Virus record (IMG/VR): IMGVR_UViG_3300021090_000003
Coordinates: 1-48,249 of that record
DNA: 48,249 nt
Source: a virus
Reading direction: 5' to 3' (one strand)
The notes beneath the pieces were generated by a model that searched no databases, was not told the origin of the DNA, and saw nothing but the letters and a program-made list of their open reading frames with translations. Positions 8,351 to 16,395 of the stretch are shown piece after piece; position 1 is the first letter of the stretch; every line of letters begins with the position of its first letter. The position numbers and the translations under genes are program-made.

Positions 8351-8893
8351 TTAGGGGATCGACAGCTCGCTGTCCACCAGTTCGATGGTGATGGCGTCGG
8401 CTGCACCCGTGGTGATGTTCACACCGACGTACAATTCCTCGGCCGAATTGTCGTGCGCCGCCGAAACCGTGGTCACGTTGACAGACGGAATCTGCGCGTG
8501 GCCCGTGGCCGCCAGGTTGTGGGTCAGGGCGAAGTTGCCGACCAGGACGCCCGTGGCGCTGACCGAACGAACCACTGCCGTGATTTCGACGAAGCCTTCG
8601 TCCGCCGCTGCCGTACCGGCAGGCTTGGTGAAGGAAACGCGCGCCGTGTCGGCAGTCGTGCCGGCCACACCCACCGAAATGTCGAAGGTGCTGGTCTCGG
8701 TGCCCGCGGCAGTCTTCGCCATGTTGAAGCGCCACTTGAACTTTGAGCCGACCTTCAGGCCGCCGACCGGAACCTTGAGGGCCGAGCCGGTGATGTAGGT
8801 ACGAGTCGCAGCCACCGGGGCCTGCTGAGTTGCAGAGTAGTTCTGCACCAGAGCGCCGCGGCCCTGCTGCGAACCTTTGAGAAGAATGGTCAT
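8351..8893 (-). CDS. Putative capsid decoration/head protein, 180 aa
   Basis: Beta-strand-rich, Thr/Ser/Ala/Val-rich protein with little charge (TRTYITGSALKVPVGG, KFKWRFNMAKTAAGTETSTFDISVG), encoded directly downstream of the major capsid gene. This position and composition are typical of capsid decoration or cement proteins. It has no signal peptide or membrane segment. GC-rich hairpins flank the gene on both sides (8923-8944 and 8314-8336), which suggests its mRNA is processed or protected for high expression. Confidence 0.55.
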   Translation of the reverse strand: MTILLKGSQQGRGALVQNYSATQQAPVAATRTYITGSALKVPVGGLKVGSKFKWRFNMAKTAAGTETSTFDISVGVAGTTADTARVSFTKPAGTAAADEGFVEITAVVRSVSATGVLVGNFALTHNLAATGHAQIPSVNVTTVSAAHDNSAEELYVGVNITTGAADAITIELVDSELSIP

Positions 8894-8922
8894 GAAAATG
8901 CTCCTTGAACTTGGTCAGTGGA

Positions 8923-8944
8923 GGGCCGGTGTCAGTCCCGGCCC
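8923..8944 (-). other. Hairpin between major capsid and decoration-like genes
   Basis: Perfect 7-bp stem (GGGCCGG with CCGGCCC, 8923-8929 and 8938-8944) with an 8-base loop. No U-tract follows on either strand, so it is more likely an RNA stabilising or processing element than a terminator. Confidence 0.45.
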
Positions 8945-8957
8945 GCCTTGGTTGAGA

Positions 8958-10016
8958 TTACGCGATGCTGAGAACGGCGTGCGCGTTGCGCTTGCCGGTC
9001 GTCATGCCCGCCTTCGCGGTCAGTGCCCAGTAGTGTACATAGCGGTCGTACACGCGAGGCGGCTTGCGCGAAATCATCCAGTGGCCCTTGATCGGCCGCA
9101 GCTTCAGGAACTTCGAGTTGATGAAGTAGCAGCGTTTCGCCCACGGAGTTGCCGGTGCGTCCAGCGTGTCCAGCACGTCGAACACCGGGTCCCAAACCAG
9201 TTCGACACCCTTGAAGTAGGTCTTCGTCACGCTCGCGTCGAGCGAAACACCACCCTTCGAGTTGCCGCCGTCATTGATCTGACGGTTGATCGTCTGGCCC
9301 GCGTTCTTGCGGTAAGCGTCGAGGAAGGCACCGCCGACCAGGATGAAATCCGGGGCGCTGTTGCCGTACCGCGTGCATTCGCGCCAGGTCTCTTCCATTT
9401 CGTTGACCAGGAGGTCAGCGGTGGCCGAGTTGATCGCCAGGTTCGCCTGGTTCCGCCACCAGGTATAGGTGAGCTGGTTCAGGCCGCCCACGACGCTCGA
9501 AGCGGTCGGGTCGAGTTGAATCAGGTGATCCAGGCCGGAGATGTCGAGCGCCGAAGCCGAACCGTTGCGGTGAAGCATCAGGTCCAGACCTTCCTGGAAG
9601 CCGAGCTTCAGGGTTTCGGTGTTCTCTTCCAGCAGGTTCGTGAGCTGAACCTTCTCGGCGTCGGTCGGGACCGAAGTCTTCTCGTCCGTCATGATGATGC
9701 CGTTCTGGACCAGCTCGTCTTCGTCGAGGCCGAAACCGTCATGCACGGCGCCGTAGCTGTACTTCGCCTGCTGAAGGGTGCGCTTCCGGTTGTACGTGAC
9801 CTGGCTGTCACCGAAGTACGACTGGAAGTTGCTGTCGTTGGAGAAGCGAAGCTGCTCCACGATGTACTGGAGGGCGCCAGCGTATTCCTTCTTGCCCTCG
9901 ATCAGCTTCTTCAGCAGAGGACGTTCGGTATTGATCTGGTCGATGGGGTCGTTCTTCAGGAAATAGTCGATTGCCGCGCGACCCGCGTAGGCAAGCTGTT
10001 CAGTATTGAAAGGCAT
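8958..10016 (-). CDS. Major capsid protein, 352 aa
   Basis: A 352-residue, neutral, mixed alpha/beta protein encoded just after scaffold and staple genes. It has the look of the podovirus HK97-fold coat proteins: an N-terminal helical arm (YFLKNDPIDQINTERPLLKKLIEGKK), a long central helix (NLLEENTETLKLGFQEGLDLML), and a Tyr/Trp-rich C-terminal domain (RVYDRYVHYWALTAKAGM). The GC-rich codons are strongly biased. It has its own leader: an upstream hairpin with a consensus -35 element, and a good ribosome-binding site (TGGAG, 8 bases before ATG). Confidence 0.8.
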   Translation of the reverse strand: MPFNTEQLAYAGRAAIDYFLKNDPIDQINTERPLLKKLIEGKKEYAGALQYIVEQLRFSNDSNFQSYFGDSQVTYNRKRTLQQAKYSYGAVHDGFGLDEDELVQNGIIMTDEKTSVPTDAEKVQLTNLLEENTETLKLGFQEGLDLMLHRNGSASALDISGLDHLIQLDPTASSVVGGLNQLTYTWWRNQANLAINSATADLLVNEMEETWRECTRYGNSAPDFILVGGAFLDAYRKNAGQTINRQINDGGNSKGGVSLDASVTKTYFKGVELVWDPVFDVLDTLDAPATPWAKRCYFINSKFLKLRPIKGHWMISRKPPRVYDRYVHYWALTAKAGMTTGKRNAHAVLSIA

Positions 10017-10021
10017 GTTGA

Positions 10022-10063
10022 TTGCTCCAAGGTTGAAAGAAAAAAGTTCTTCGCCTGGAGCAA
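10022..10063 (-). promoter_or_regulatory. Possible SD-sequestering stem in capsid mRNA leader
   Basis: On the minus strand the ribosome-binding site of the capsid gene lies in GGAGCAA (10028-10022). A perfect complement, TTGCTCC (10063-10057), lies 28 bases upstream of it. The 7-bp stem would cover the Shine-Dalgarno bases. The loop contains a run of six U. This could tune capsid translation; it may also be chance. Confidence 0.35.
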
Positions 10064-10142
10064 CGAGACCAGTGGATTCTGCGGCAGTTGCGAGTCTGCC
10101 TTAACGCCTTCCCGAATCCTTAACAGTTGCTAAGTGATCGGG

Positions 10143-10171
10143 ATTCAATCAGAACGCGAAACGGGTGTCAA
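10143..10171 (-). promoter_or_regulatory. Candidate promoter for the major capsid gene
   Basis: A perfect -35 TTGACA (10171-10166, minus) is followed after 17 bp by TTGAAT (10148-10143), which matches 4 of 6 bases of the -10 consensus but lacks the key second A. The -35 lies in the loop of a 13-bp perfect hairpin. Position, 120 bp before the capsid start codon, suits a dedicated high-level capsid promoter. Confidence 0.4.
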
Positions 10172-10186
10172 GTCCGTTTCGCGTTC
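10152..10186 (-). other. Perfect 13-bp hairpin upstream of capsid gene
   Basis: GAACGCGAAACGG (10152-10164) pairs exactly with CCGTTTCGCGTTC (10174-10186), with a 9-base loop that holds TTGACA on the minus strand. No U-tract follows on either strand, so it is not a standard terminator. It lies between the staple gene stop (10194) and the capsid leader and may be an RNase processing site or a structure linked to the candidate promoter. Confidence 0.6.
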
Positions 10187-10193
10187 CCGGGAA

Positions 10194-10523
10194 CTAGACC
10201 CCCTTTAGGGCCTTGTCCACCGCCTCCTTCGCGGAGCCCCCTTCCAACTCCATCGAAGTGATCTGGAGGGAGACCGACCGGCGCTTACCGTCGTCCGAGT
10301 CTCGCGACTCGACCGAGCGAACCTTCACCTTGGCGGTGAGGGTCATCGTGTCGCCGGCCTGGGGCAGAGTATTCAAGCCGAGCTTGTCCAGAGACTCTTC
10401 CTCCAGATTCACCGTCAAGCCGTAGGGGTACTTGTCCCCGCCCATGCTGCTGCACGGCTTGTTCCAGTGTTTCTCCTTTTCCTTCCGTTCGGCCGCGGTG
10501 ACGGCCATGTTCGTGAGTGCCAT
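10194..10523 (-). CDS. Capsid staple protein, 109 aa
   Basis: The sequence fits a family of about 100 residues encoded next to the coat gene in epsilon15/BPP-1-type podoviruses and related phages: MALTNM start, an AAERKE helix, KYPYGLTVNLEEESLDKLGL, then LPQAGDTMTLTAKVKVRSVESRD and a final beta strand SVSLQITSMEL. Such proteins cross-link neighbouring capsomers from the outside. It overlaps the scaffold gene stop by one base (TAATG, 10523-10525). The family is recalled from the sequence pattern, not searched. Confidence 0.7.
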   Translation of the reverse strand: MALTNMAVTAAERKEKEKHWNKPCSSMGGDKYPYGLTVNLEEESLDKLGLNTLPQAGDTMTLTAKVKVRSVESRDSDDGKRRSVSLQITSMELEGGSAKEAVDKALKGV

Positions 10524-11644
10524 TACTGACCCGCCTGTGCCAGGGCGAAGTCGATGGCTTCCGCCATGCTACCCGGCGATTTTTGCTGCCCGCCGGCCGG
10601 GTTTCCACCGCGCAACGGCTGGTTCTTGGGGACGTTGCTCTTGACGACCGCCTTCGGCGCTGCCGGCAGCTCCAGGTTGTCATAAGCAATTTTGAACGCG
10701 CTGGCCCACTTGCGCGGATCGATTTCCGCGAATGTGCCCTTCAAGCTCTTGGTCAGGATCGCGGCCTTGCGCGCGTAGGTCGCCGGGTCCGCTGCGCGCA
10801 GCTCGTTGCCGAGCTTCGTCAGGGCGTTGCGGCCTTCCGTCACGACCCGGTTGTGCGCTTCCAGGCGCTGTTGTTCGCCGCGCGCCGCGGTCGAGTTCTC
10901 CGAGGCCACGCGAGCGCGGTCACGATGCAGGGCCAGTTCCTTCGCGGCTTCCTGGGTCATCTTGCCGGCGGTGACTTCCGCCTTGATGTCCGGGTGATTT
11001 GCCAATACGTCGACACCGGGCACATCCTTGCCCAGCATCCGGCCCAGGGCAGCCATTTCGGCCTGCATGACGCTGAATGCGCGCTCCAGTTGCGCTGGGT
11101 CGCCGCTGTTCACCATCCGCAGGTAGTCCAACGTCTGGCCGTACTGTTCCGGGGTCGCGCGGGTCTCCGTAATGAGCCCCATCACTTCCTCGAATTGGCC
11201 CTTCACCAGATCGCGCTCGGCCGTGACCGTCTTCGCGATGTCGATAAGGGCGGTGATCCGCTCGCGGGTCTGTTCCTTCAGTTGCGGCGCGATGGGATCG
11301 TTAAGTGGGTCTTTGGGCTTGGCGGCTGCCGCGGCGGCCTTGGCAGCGGCTTCATCCACAGGCTTTCCATCAGCCCCCAGAACCGGCTTTGCAGCAAGAG
11401 GCTTACCGTCAGGACCGAGTTTCGCAGCGTCGGCACCCCCCGTTTCGTCCGCACCGCCAGCATCGTCAGCATCGCCGCCTTCGCCAGCGCCTTCTGCCCC
11501 TTCGTCGAGGCTCGTATCGCCTTCGCCGCCAGTTTCAAGCGCGTCGTCATCGGGAGTTTCATTGACGGTCTCCTGGGGGGTCGTATTCGAGGCGGTATCG
11601 ACCGCGGCACTTACCGCGGCAAGAAGTTCTGCGTTATCGGCCAT
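10523..11644 (-). CDS. Head scaffolding protein, 373 aa
   Basis: The N-terminal 80 residues are very acidic and low complexity (DDDALETGGEGDTSLDEGAE), followed by an Ala/Lys segment, a long helical, coiled-coil-like middle (about 115-310) and a C-terminal end with PLRGGNP and a short amphipathic helix (AEAIDFALAQAG). This architecture, between portal and coat genes, is that of a scaffold protein that directs procapsid assembly and leaves before DNA packaging; the C-terminal helix usually binds the coat. Confidence 0.75.
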   Translation of the reverse strand: MADNAELLAAVSAAVDTASNTTPQETVNETPDDDALETGGEGDTSLDEGAEGAGEGGDADDAGGADETGGADAAKLGPDGKPLAAKPVLGADGKPVDEAAAKAAAAAAKPKDPLNDPIAPQLKEQTRERITALIDIAKTVTAERDLVKGQFEEVMGLITETRATPEQYGQTLDYLRMVNSGDPAQLERAFSVMQAEMAALGRMLGKDVPGVDVLANHPDIKAEVTAGKMTQEAAKELALHRDRARVASENSTAARGEQQRLEAHNRVVTEGRNALTKLGNELRAADPATYARKAAILTKSLKGTFAEIDPRKWASAFKIAYDNLELPAAPKAVVKSNVPKNQPLRGGNPAGGQQKSPGSMAEAIDFALAQAGQ

Positions 11645-11659
11645 GTGGTTGCTCCATTA

Positions 11660-13852
11660 TCAGACGGGTGGAAGGACTTCGGGATTCTCCAGCATCGGAG
11701 CTGGCAAAGAGGGTGCGCCGTCGCCGGCGCCGGCCGACGAAGGGGGTAGGGACGGATCAGCTCCGACGACGGGCACCGCACCCGGGGCTCCCGGCATGCC
11801 ACCTGGCTGGATCGGCAGCCCCGTAAGGGGGTCGATAGCCAGTTCGGGCATCTTCGGGATGAAGCGTTCAATGTCGGTGTCGTCGCCAAGTCGGACCATC
11901 GTCTCGCGTAGCAATTCGATCAGCGCCTTCGCCATCGACTCGTTGCCCGAGAGCATAGCCTGTTGAATTTGTACAATCGTCTCTTTAATCATGGGCATAA
12001 CCACGCCCCAGGTCTCACGGTCGCCCATCGACTTGGGCTTGCCCGTGGTGCCGGCTTCGATAGTGAGGTCCACCATCGTCAGCAGGTCTTCGATGTCCAT
12101 GCCCGCGGGCCAGAACGCCTTCGCGCCGGCGATCCGCTGTACGTCGCGCAGGGTCAGCGCGGACAGTGAGATTTCGGCGGTGTACTCGGCCAGGTCGGTC
12201 AGCATCGTTTCCAGAGTGTCGCGGTCGGCCGTGGTGCGCGAGGCAAACCCAGTCTGCTGGATTTCGGCCTCGGTCGCCGTCTTCTCGGGCGTCGTCGAAG
12301 ACTGAAGCGCTTCCTGGACACCGGCGATCTTTTCCATGTCCTGGAGGATCGGCTGGTTGTCCCAGAGGCGCATGTCCGGTCGGTCGACCGGCTTCGGGGC
12401 GAATGCGTTGCCGATAGGCTGCGTGGGGTCCGACAGCGCAATGCCGACGTACTCCATGTGTTTGCTACCGGCGAGTTTCGTCGCCTCTTCCGGCCCAACC
12501 TGGGTCGAATTGAAGATCGTGCCGGGCACGCTGCGCTCGCGCGTCAGGCGGAAGCTGGAGCGACTGGTCGCATACTCGTCCTGGAGCTTGCACAGGCGCC
12601 ATGACAGCGACTGGGAGTGCCGCGCGCCGTCGACTTCGTAGAAGGACAGCTCGAAGAACGGATAGAAACGGGTCGACGGGTAGTCCGGCTCGTAGGGGTC
12701 TTTCGCCCAGCGCTTGACGCCCTCGATCATGGTCTTCACATGGTTCGTGCGCTTGTCCCAAAGCTCCACGATCTTTACGAATTCGATACCGTCCGTGTTG
12801 ATGCCCGAGGCGGACATACTGCCGCCCCCGCCGCCCGAGCTGTACTGTTCGGCCTCTTCCGCGGCGACGCCCTGGCCCACAGCCAGTAGGTCCATGCCCA
12901 CGGGGTCCAGTTTCTGCTTGCGCTGGAAGTACGCCTTCGCGCCGGCTGCCTCTTCCTTGGTCAGGCGCGGGAACATTTCCCGAACCTCGGATTTCGGCTT
13001 GTAAATGGCGTTCGCCACCCAGTTCGCATCGCGGTAGTCGCCGACGCTGCGCACGTCCAGAGAGACCTGCACGTCTTCGGCCGAAAGGTAGTCGATTGCG
13101 AGGTACTTCCGTATGGAGACCTCGATTTTCTGCTGCAAACTCGCGATCAGCTCGTTCTGTTCGGCCAGTTTGGCGTCGTACTCTTCGGGCGACATTTCGC
13201 AGCCCGAGTAGTCCGGCATCGGCACGTCCATGATGTCGTCTGGCATGGCCTCGGGCATCGGCGCACCGGCCCATTCCGCCTCCAGTTCGACCTTCGAGGC
13301 TTCGAGCTTCGCCAGATTGTCCCGCAGATCGGCGATGTCCGACTGCATTTGCGGCAGATTCGGGCCATCGGCGACCATGATAACCTTGAGCCATCCTGGC
13401 CCCACCGAAAGGGTGCTGCGTACCTGCTTGCGCGCGGCGGCCTTCAATCGGCCGCGCTTCCAAAGCGATGAAATCACGAGTTCCATCGTCTTCGCGAAAT
13501 CGTCCTGCGTCTGCGTGCCGCGGTTGTCGACCTGGGCCGACTTGCGCACGCTCACGTCCGGGTTGCGGGCGTAGAGGAAACTGACCAGGATGTCGATGAA
13601 CGACCCGATCAGGTTCGTGCTGACGGCCCAACGCAGATCGGCGGTGCCGGCGGCGTAGCGCCGGTCGATGGCGTACTGCTTGCGCGCGCCTTCGTCGAAG
13701 GCCCGGGCTTCCTCGTACTCCTTCCACACCTTCCTGACAGTGTTCTCTTCCTTCTCGCGCGCCGCCTGTTCCTCGGGCGTCAGCTCCAGGTCGGTATCCG
13801 CGGCCTTGCTCACCGCACTGAGCATGCCAGCGCTTGGGGTGTTGCCGTTCAT
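11660..13852 (-). CDS. Portal protein, 730 aa
   Basis: At 730 residues it has the length of P22-like portals. A helical N-terminus with FDEGARKQYAIDRRYAAG is followed by NLIGSFIDILVSFLYARNPDVSVRK, a central alpha/beta region, and a long C-terminal helical part with a Pro/Gly-rich tail. It lies between terminase and scaffold. As the dodecameric vertex ring it receives DNA from the terminase and later binds the tail adaptor. The start ATG (13852-13850) overlaps the stop of a 28-residue membrane microprotein as ATGA, so portal translation is coupled to it. Confidence 0.85.
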   Translation of the reverse strand: MNGNTPSAGMLSAVSKAADTDLELTPEEQAAREKEENTVRKVWKEYEEARAFDEGARKQYAIDRRYAAGTADLRWAVSTNLIGSFIDILVSFLYARNPDVSVRKSAQVDNRGTQTQDDFAKTMELVISSLWKRGRLKAAARKQVRSTLSVGPGWLKVIMVADGPNLPQMQSDIADLRDNLAKLEASKVELEAEWAGAPMPEAMPDDIMDVPMPDYSGCEMSPEEYDAKLAEQNELIASLQQKIEVSIRKYLAIDYLSAEDVQVSLDVRSVGDYRDANWVANAIYKPKSEVREMFPRLTKEEAAGAKAYFQRKQKLDPVGMDLLAVGQGVAAEEAEQYSSGGGGGSMSASGINTDGIEFVKIVELWDKRTNHVKTMIEGVKRWAKDPYEPDYPSTRFYPFFELSFYEVDGARHSQSLSWRLCKLQDEYATSRSSFRLTRERSVPGTIFNSTQVGPEEATKLAGSKHMEYVGIALSDPTQPIGNAFAPKPVDRPDMRLWDNQPILQDMEKIAGVQEALQSSTTPEKTATEAEIQQTGFASRTTADRDTLETMLTDLAEYTAEISLSALTLRDVQRIAGAKAFWPAGMDIEDLLTMVDLTIEAGTTGKPKSMGDRETWGVVMPMIKETIVQIQQAMLSGNESMAKALIELLRETMVRLGDDTDIERFIPKMPELAIDPLTGLPIQPGGMPGAPGAVPVVGADPSLPPSSAGAGDGAPSLPAPMLENPEVLPPV

Positions 13853-13935
13853 GTATTTATCGCCCAGACAAGCGCGCCGATCATCAGCGCTACCAGGAAC
13901 AGACAGAACCCAGGGGTTGGTGCGTACTTACCCAT
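13849..13935 (-). CDS. Membrane microprotein between terminase and portal, 28 aa
   Basis: A tiny gene starting MGKYAPTPG, followed by one hydrophobic span (FCLFLVALMIGALVWAI). Its start forms a TAATG overlap with the upstream 57-residue gene (13935-13937) and its stop an ATGA overlap with the portal start (13849-13852). Two precise overlaps on both sides are strong evidence that it is translated. No function is known. It could be a membrane peptide or a leader whose translation controls portal levels. Confidence 0.65.
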   Translation of the reverse strand: MGKYAPTPGFCLFLVALMIGALVWAINT

Positions 13936-14108
13936 TAGCCGACCTGCCAGGCTTCACCAGCCGGATTGACTTGCCAGAGCGATGCACCCGCTGCCGACTC
14001 TTCGCGCAGCACCTTGCGGGCCGCGGCTTCGTCCGGCGTCCATTCGAGCGTGACGCCCGAAGAACTACGAACGTGGAAGTTGTCAGAAGTAGCGCGGTTC
14101 GTGCTCAT
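13935..14108 (-). CDS. Small protein after terminase, 57 aa
   Basis: Starts MSTNRATSDNFHV inside the end of the terminase gene (26-bp overlap). The second half contains a short pattern WTPDEAAARKVLREE followed by ASLWQVNPAGEAW, suggesting a small helix-plus-strand fold. It is linked by TAATG to the membrane microprotein and then to portal. I do not recognise a family. Confidence 0.55.
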   Translation of the reverse strand: MSTNRATSDNFHVRSSSGVTLEWTPDEAAARKVLREESAAGASLWQVNPAGEAWQVG

Positions 14109-15834
14109 AGGGGGTTTCGTTGAACTCCAGCCAGGTGCCGGTGAAGGGGATGAGTTGAGGTTTACGTTCGGCGGATGGTACATACGGCATAGCCATGTCG
14201 TCAATGCCTCGACCCAACAATCCGCACACGTCGGCGCCGTCATCGTGTCGGGCCGAAGGAAATCCGCAGAGCTGATCGACCAGTCGCGCAGCCCAGGGGC
14301 GGTTCAATGGCATGTAGACCAGACCCGCCGCGGCGCGCGCCTGGAACGAGGCGAGCTTGATGACCTTCGACTTGATCGACGGCTTCGCCTCCAGCAGAAC
14401 GTAGGTGCGCGCATCGCGCTGCGCCTTGTTCATGACCGGGGTCAACGCCTCACCGATGGGGCCGCCCTCGTGCCACCAGCGGCGGATCAGGCCGTGGCGC
14501 TTCAGCAGCATAATCCACTGGTAAATGCTGATGTCGGTTGTCTTCTGGCCGAACCACCAGTCCAGGAACCACATCGCGCTGATGGAGTCGATGCCCACGA
14601 CCCCGTGCTCGGTGAAGTCGCCTTTATCCTCCTTCGTCGCGAAGTCGGTGGCGCCGTACAGGCTCAGTGCTTTCGGCCGCCCGCCGACCTGACCGGGGCC
14701 GCCGGGCGTGCCGGGGGGCAGGTCCGGGTTGTACCACTTGAACCACTCGCGCTTGAACTCAATACCCTCGGCCGCGGTCGGGCGCTGCTGGTACAGCGAC
14801 GCCCAGGTGCGCTGGCCGCGCGGATCGTTCTTGCGGATCAGCCAGTGCTTCTCGGGGAACCACTCGGGCCACAGGAACTCGCCGGCCTTGCGGCCCAGCG
14901 GGTCGTCCGCGCGCTCGGCCTCGGCCGGGATGTTCAGCACCTCCCACACCATGCCATCGCGGCACTCAATAGGGCCGGACTGACCATCGTAGTCCTCGGG
15001 GAGGATCGTGCCGGATAGGTCGTTCTCGTTCCAGCGGGTTTGGATGATGATAACGCTGGCGTTCGGCTTCAAGCGCGAAATCAAGTCGTCGCGGTACGCC
15101 TCGTCCACGTTCTTCTGGTCTGTCGCCGAGTCCGCTTCCTGACGACCGGCCACGGGGTCGTCGACTATCGCGCAGTCGGCGCGATTGCCGGTGATACCTG
15201 CCAGCAAACCGGCGGCCATGTACGTCGATCCGTTCGACAGTGCCCAGGAGTCGACCGCGCGCTGGTCCGCGTTCAGGCTCGGGCGGTCAGCCCAGATCGC
15301 AACGCCCTTGTCCTGGCGCGCGAGCGCGCGAGCCTTTCGGGAGTGCTTCCGAGCGAGGTCCGAGCCGTAGGACGCCAGGATGATCTGGTAGCCGGGCCAC
15401 TTCTGCATGGCCCATACCGGCGCCACGACGCTGGCGTAGCTCGATTTCGCGCTGCCGGGTGGGGCGAAGATCAGCAGCCGACCGTTCGGCGTCTCCATGC
15501 ACTTCTGGATTTTCTCCATGATGATCCGGTGGTGCAGCGCCACTTTCGTTTCGATGGACTTGAACGGCTCGTCGGCGGCGTCCTCCAGTGTGTCCGAGCG
15601 CAGCGGGGCGCCGGGGATGTCTACGCTGCTGGCGTATTCCGCAAGGCTGTCGCGCGAGCGCCGGCGCCGCAGGATTTCCGCAATCGCCTGGTCGACCGAG
15701 ACCTGGGCCTCGGGTTCTGGCAGGGGTTCCTGGGCGTCGAGCGGGTCCGGGATGTCGATGCCCGAGCGGATCGGCTCGTTCATCCGCTGTTCCTGGGAAC
15801 TACGGCTGCGGCGCTTCGGCTGCGGCTTGCTCAT
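14083..15834 (-). CDS. terL: Terminase large subunit, 583 aa
   Basis: ATPase domain: Walker A APPGSAKSS (124-132) and Walker B AIVDDP (222-227). RNase H-like nuclease domain: GATDFATKEDKGD (Asp397 as first metal ligand) and HDDGADVCGLLG near residue 535. An N-terminal extension of about 95 acidic, Arg-rich residues precedes the ATPase. This motor translocates DNA through the portal and cuts concatemers. The start codon shares an ATGA overlap with the small-subunit stop (15831-15834). Confidence 0.9.
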   Translation of the reverse strand: MSKPQPKRRSRSSQEQRMNEPIRSGIDIPDPLDAQEPLPEPEAQVSVDQAIAEILRRRRSRDSLAEYASSVDIPGAPLRSDTLEDAADEPFKSIETKVALHHRIIMEKIQKCMETPNGRLLIFAPPGSAKSSYASVVAPVWAMQKWPGYQIILASYGSDLARKHSRKARALARQDKGVAIWADRPSLNADQRAVDSWALSNGSTYMAAGLLAGITGNRADCAIVDDPVAGRQEADSATDQKNVDEAYRDDLISRLKPNASVIIIQTRWNENDLSGTILPEDYDGQSGPIECRDGMVWEVLNIPAEAERADDPLGRKAGEFLWPEWFPEKHWLIRKNDPRGQRTWASLYQQRPTAAEGIEFKREWFKWYNPDLPPGTPGGPGQVGGRPKALSLYGATDFATKEDKGDFTEHGVVGIDSISAMWFLDWWFGQKTTDISIYQWIMLLKRHGLIRRWWHEGGPIGEALTPVMNKAQRDARTYVLLEAKPSIKSKVIKLASFQARAAAGLVYMPLNRPWAARLVDQLCGFPSARHDDGADVCGLLGRGIDDMAMPYVPSAERKPQLIPFTGTWLEFNETPYEHEPRYF

Positions 15835-16268
15835 GCGCTCGGGTCGTCGGGGTCGGCCTTGCGCGGCGTGATCGCGGCAAAGCGCTCGGCCAATAGCTCG
15901 TCGTCGGTCTTCTCCGTGTACTCGGCGTCCGTGACCGTGTGCCCATGCCAGCGGGCCGGCAAGTTCGGGGTCTGGGCCGTCGTCGAGTCATCGGTCGGGG
16001 CGTTGCGCTGTCGGCTCTGGAGGATCGCCATGAGCTGATCTTCACTCATGTTCGCGAGCTGCGCGGCCACGGCCCGCTTCGCCGGCACCTGCACCGAGAC
16101 CGAGGTCGGCTTGCCGTGGCCGCGGTCCAGTATGAGCTGGGCGGCCTTCAGCCGATCACCGGGGAACGCGGTCTTGTCGCGCAGCACTTCTACGGCAGCG
16201 CCTATCGCTTCCTTCGTGTGCAGTCGCGCAAGGCTTTCCGCTGATGCGTGGATGAATTCCTGAGTCAT
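15831..16268 (-). CDS. Putative terminase small subunit, 145 aa
   Basis: A helical protein with a repeat-like start (TKEAIGAAVEVLRDKTAFPGDRLKAAQLILDRGHGKP) typical of small phage proteins encoded just before terL; the middle has a helix NMSEDQLMAILQSRQR. DNA recognition for packaging is the expected role. The ATG at 16268 has no clear Shine-Dalgarno sequence; two perfect palindromes lie in the 52 bp before it. A longer reading (to 16373) would run through the tRNA gene and is rejected. Confidence 0.6.
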   Translation of the reverse strand: MTQEFIHASAESLARLHTKEAIGAAVEVLRDKTAFPGDRLKAAQLILDRGHGKPTSVSVQVPAKRAVAAQLANMSEDQLMAILQSRQRNAPTDDSTTAQTPNLPARWHGHTVTDAEYTEKTDDELLAERFAAITPRKADPDDPSA

Positions 16269-16277
16269 GCGCGGAAT

Positions 16278-16294
16278 GTACACGCAGCGTGTAC
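16278..16294. promoter_or_regulatory. Palindrome GTACACGC-A-GCGTGTAC
   Basis: A 17-bp perfect palindrome with a one-base centre, ten bases upstream of the terminase small subunit start. A one-base spacer makes it a poor RNA hairpin, so it looks like a protein-binding site on DNA. Confidence 0.5.
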
Positions 16295-16295
16295 G

Positions 16296-16314
16296 CGCGT
16301 CCAGAGTGGACGCG
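16296..16314 (-). other. Perfect 8-bp hairpin after tRNA-Trp
   Basis: CGCGTCCA-GAG-TGGACGCG (16296-16303 and 16307-16314) lies 6 bp beyond the encoded CCA end of the tRNA. There is no U-tract, so it may mark tRNA 3' processing or serve as an operator paired with the neighbouring palindrome at 16278-16294. Confidence 0.5.
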
Positions 16315-16320
16315 GGTAAG

Positions 16321-16395
16321 TGGCAGGGGGTGATGGAGTCGAACCACCGTAGCACGGTTTTGGAGACCGGCACTCTACCGCTGAGATAACCCCCT
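16321..16395 (-). tRNA. tRNA-Trp (CCA anticodon)
   Basis: A 75-nt cloverleaf on the minus strand. The acceptor stem is AGGGGGU/ACCCCCU with a G discriminator and an encoded CCA end (16323-16321). The anticodon loop CUCCAAA gives anticodon CCA (16363-16361), and the T loop reads UUCGACU. The anticodon arm resembles E. coli tRNA-Trp, but the outer pair of the anticodon stem is C-U, a mismatch, and the D loop is short. It would read UGG. It is the first gene of the late unit and the only tRNA I found. Confidence 0.9.

Noticed and set aside
8877-10133. Plus-strand ORF of 418 codons opposite the major capsid gene
   Set aside because: It is an antisense shadow; the minus-strand reading gives a credible coat protein in the correct gene order.
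16321-16395. tRNA-Trp as an active attachment site
   Set aside because: No integrase or excisionase is recognisable and no second copy of the tRNA end is seen, so integration cannot be supported.
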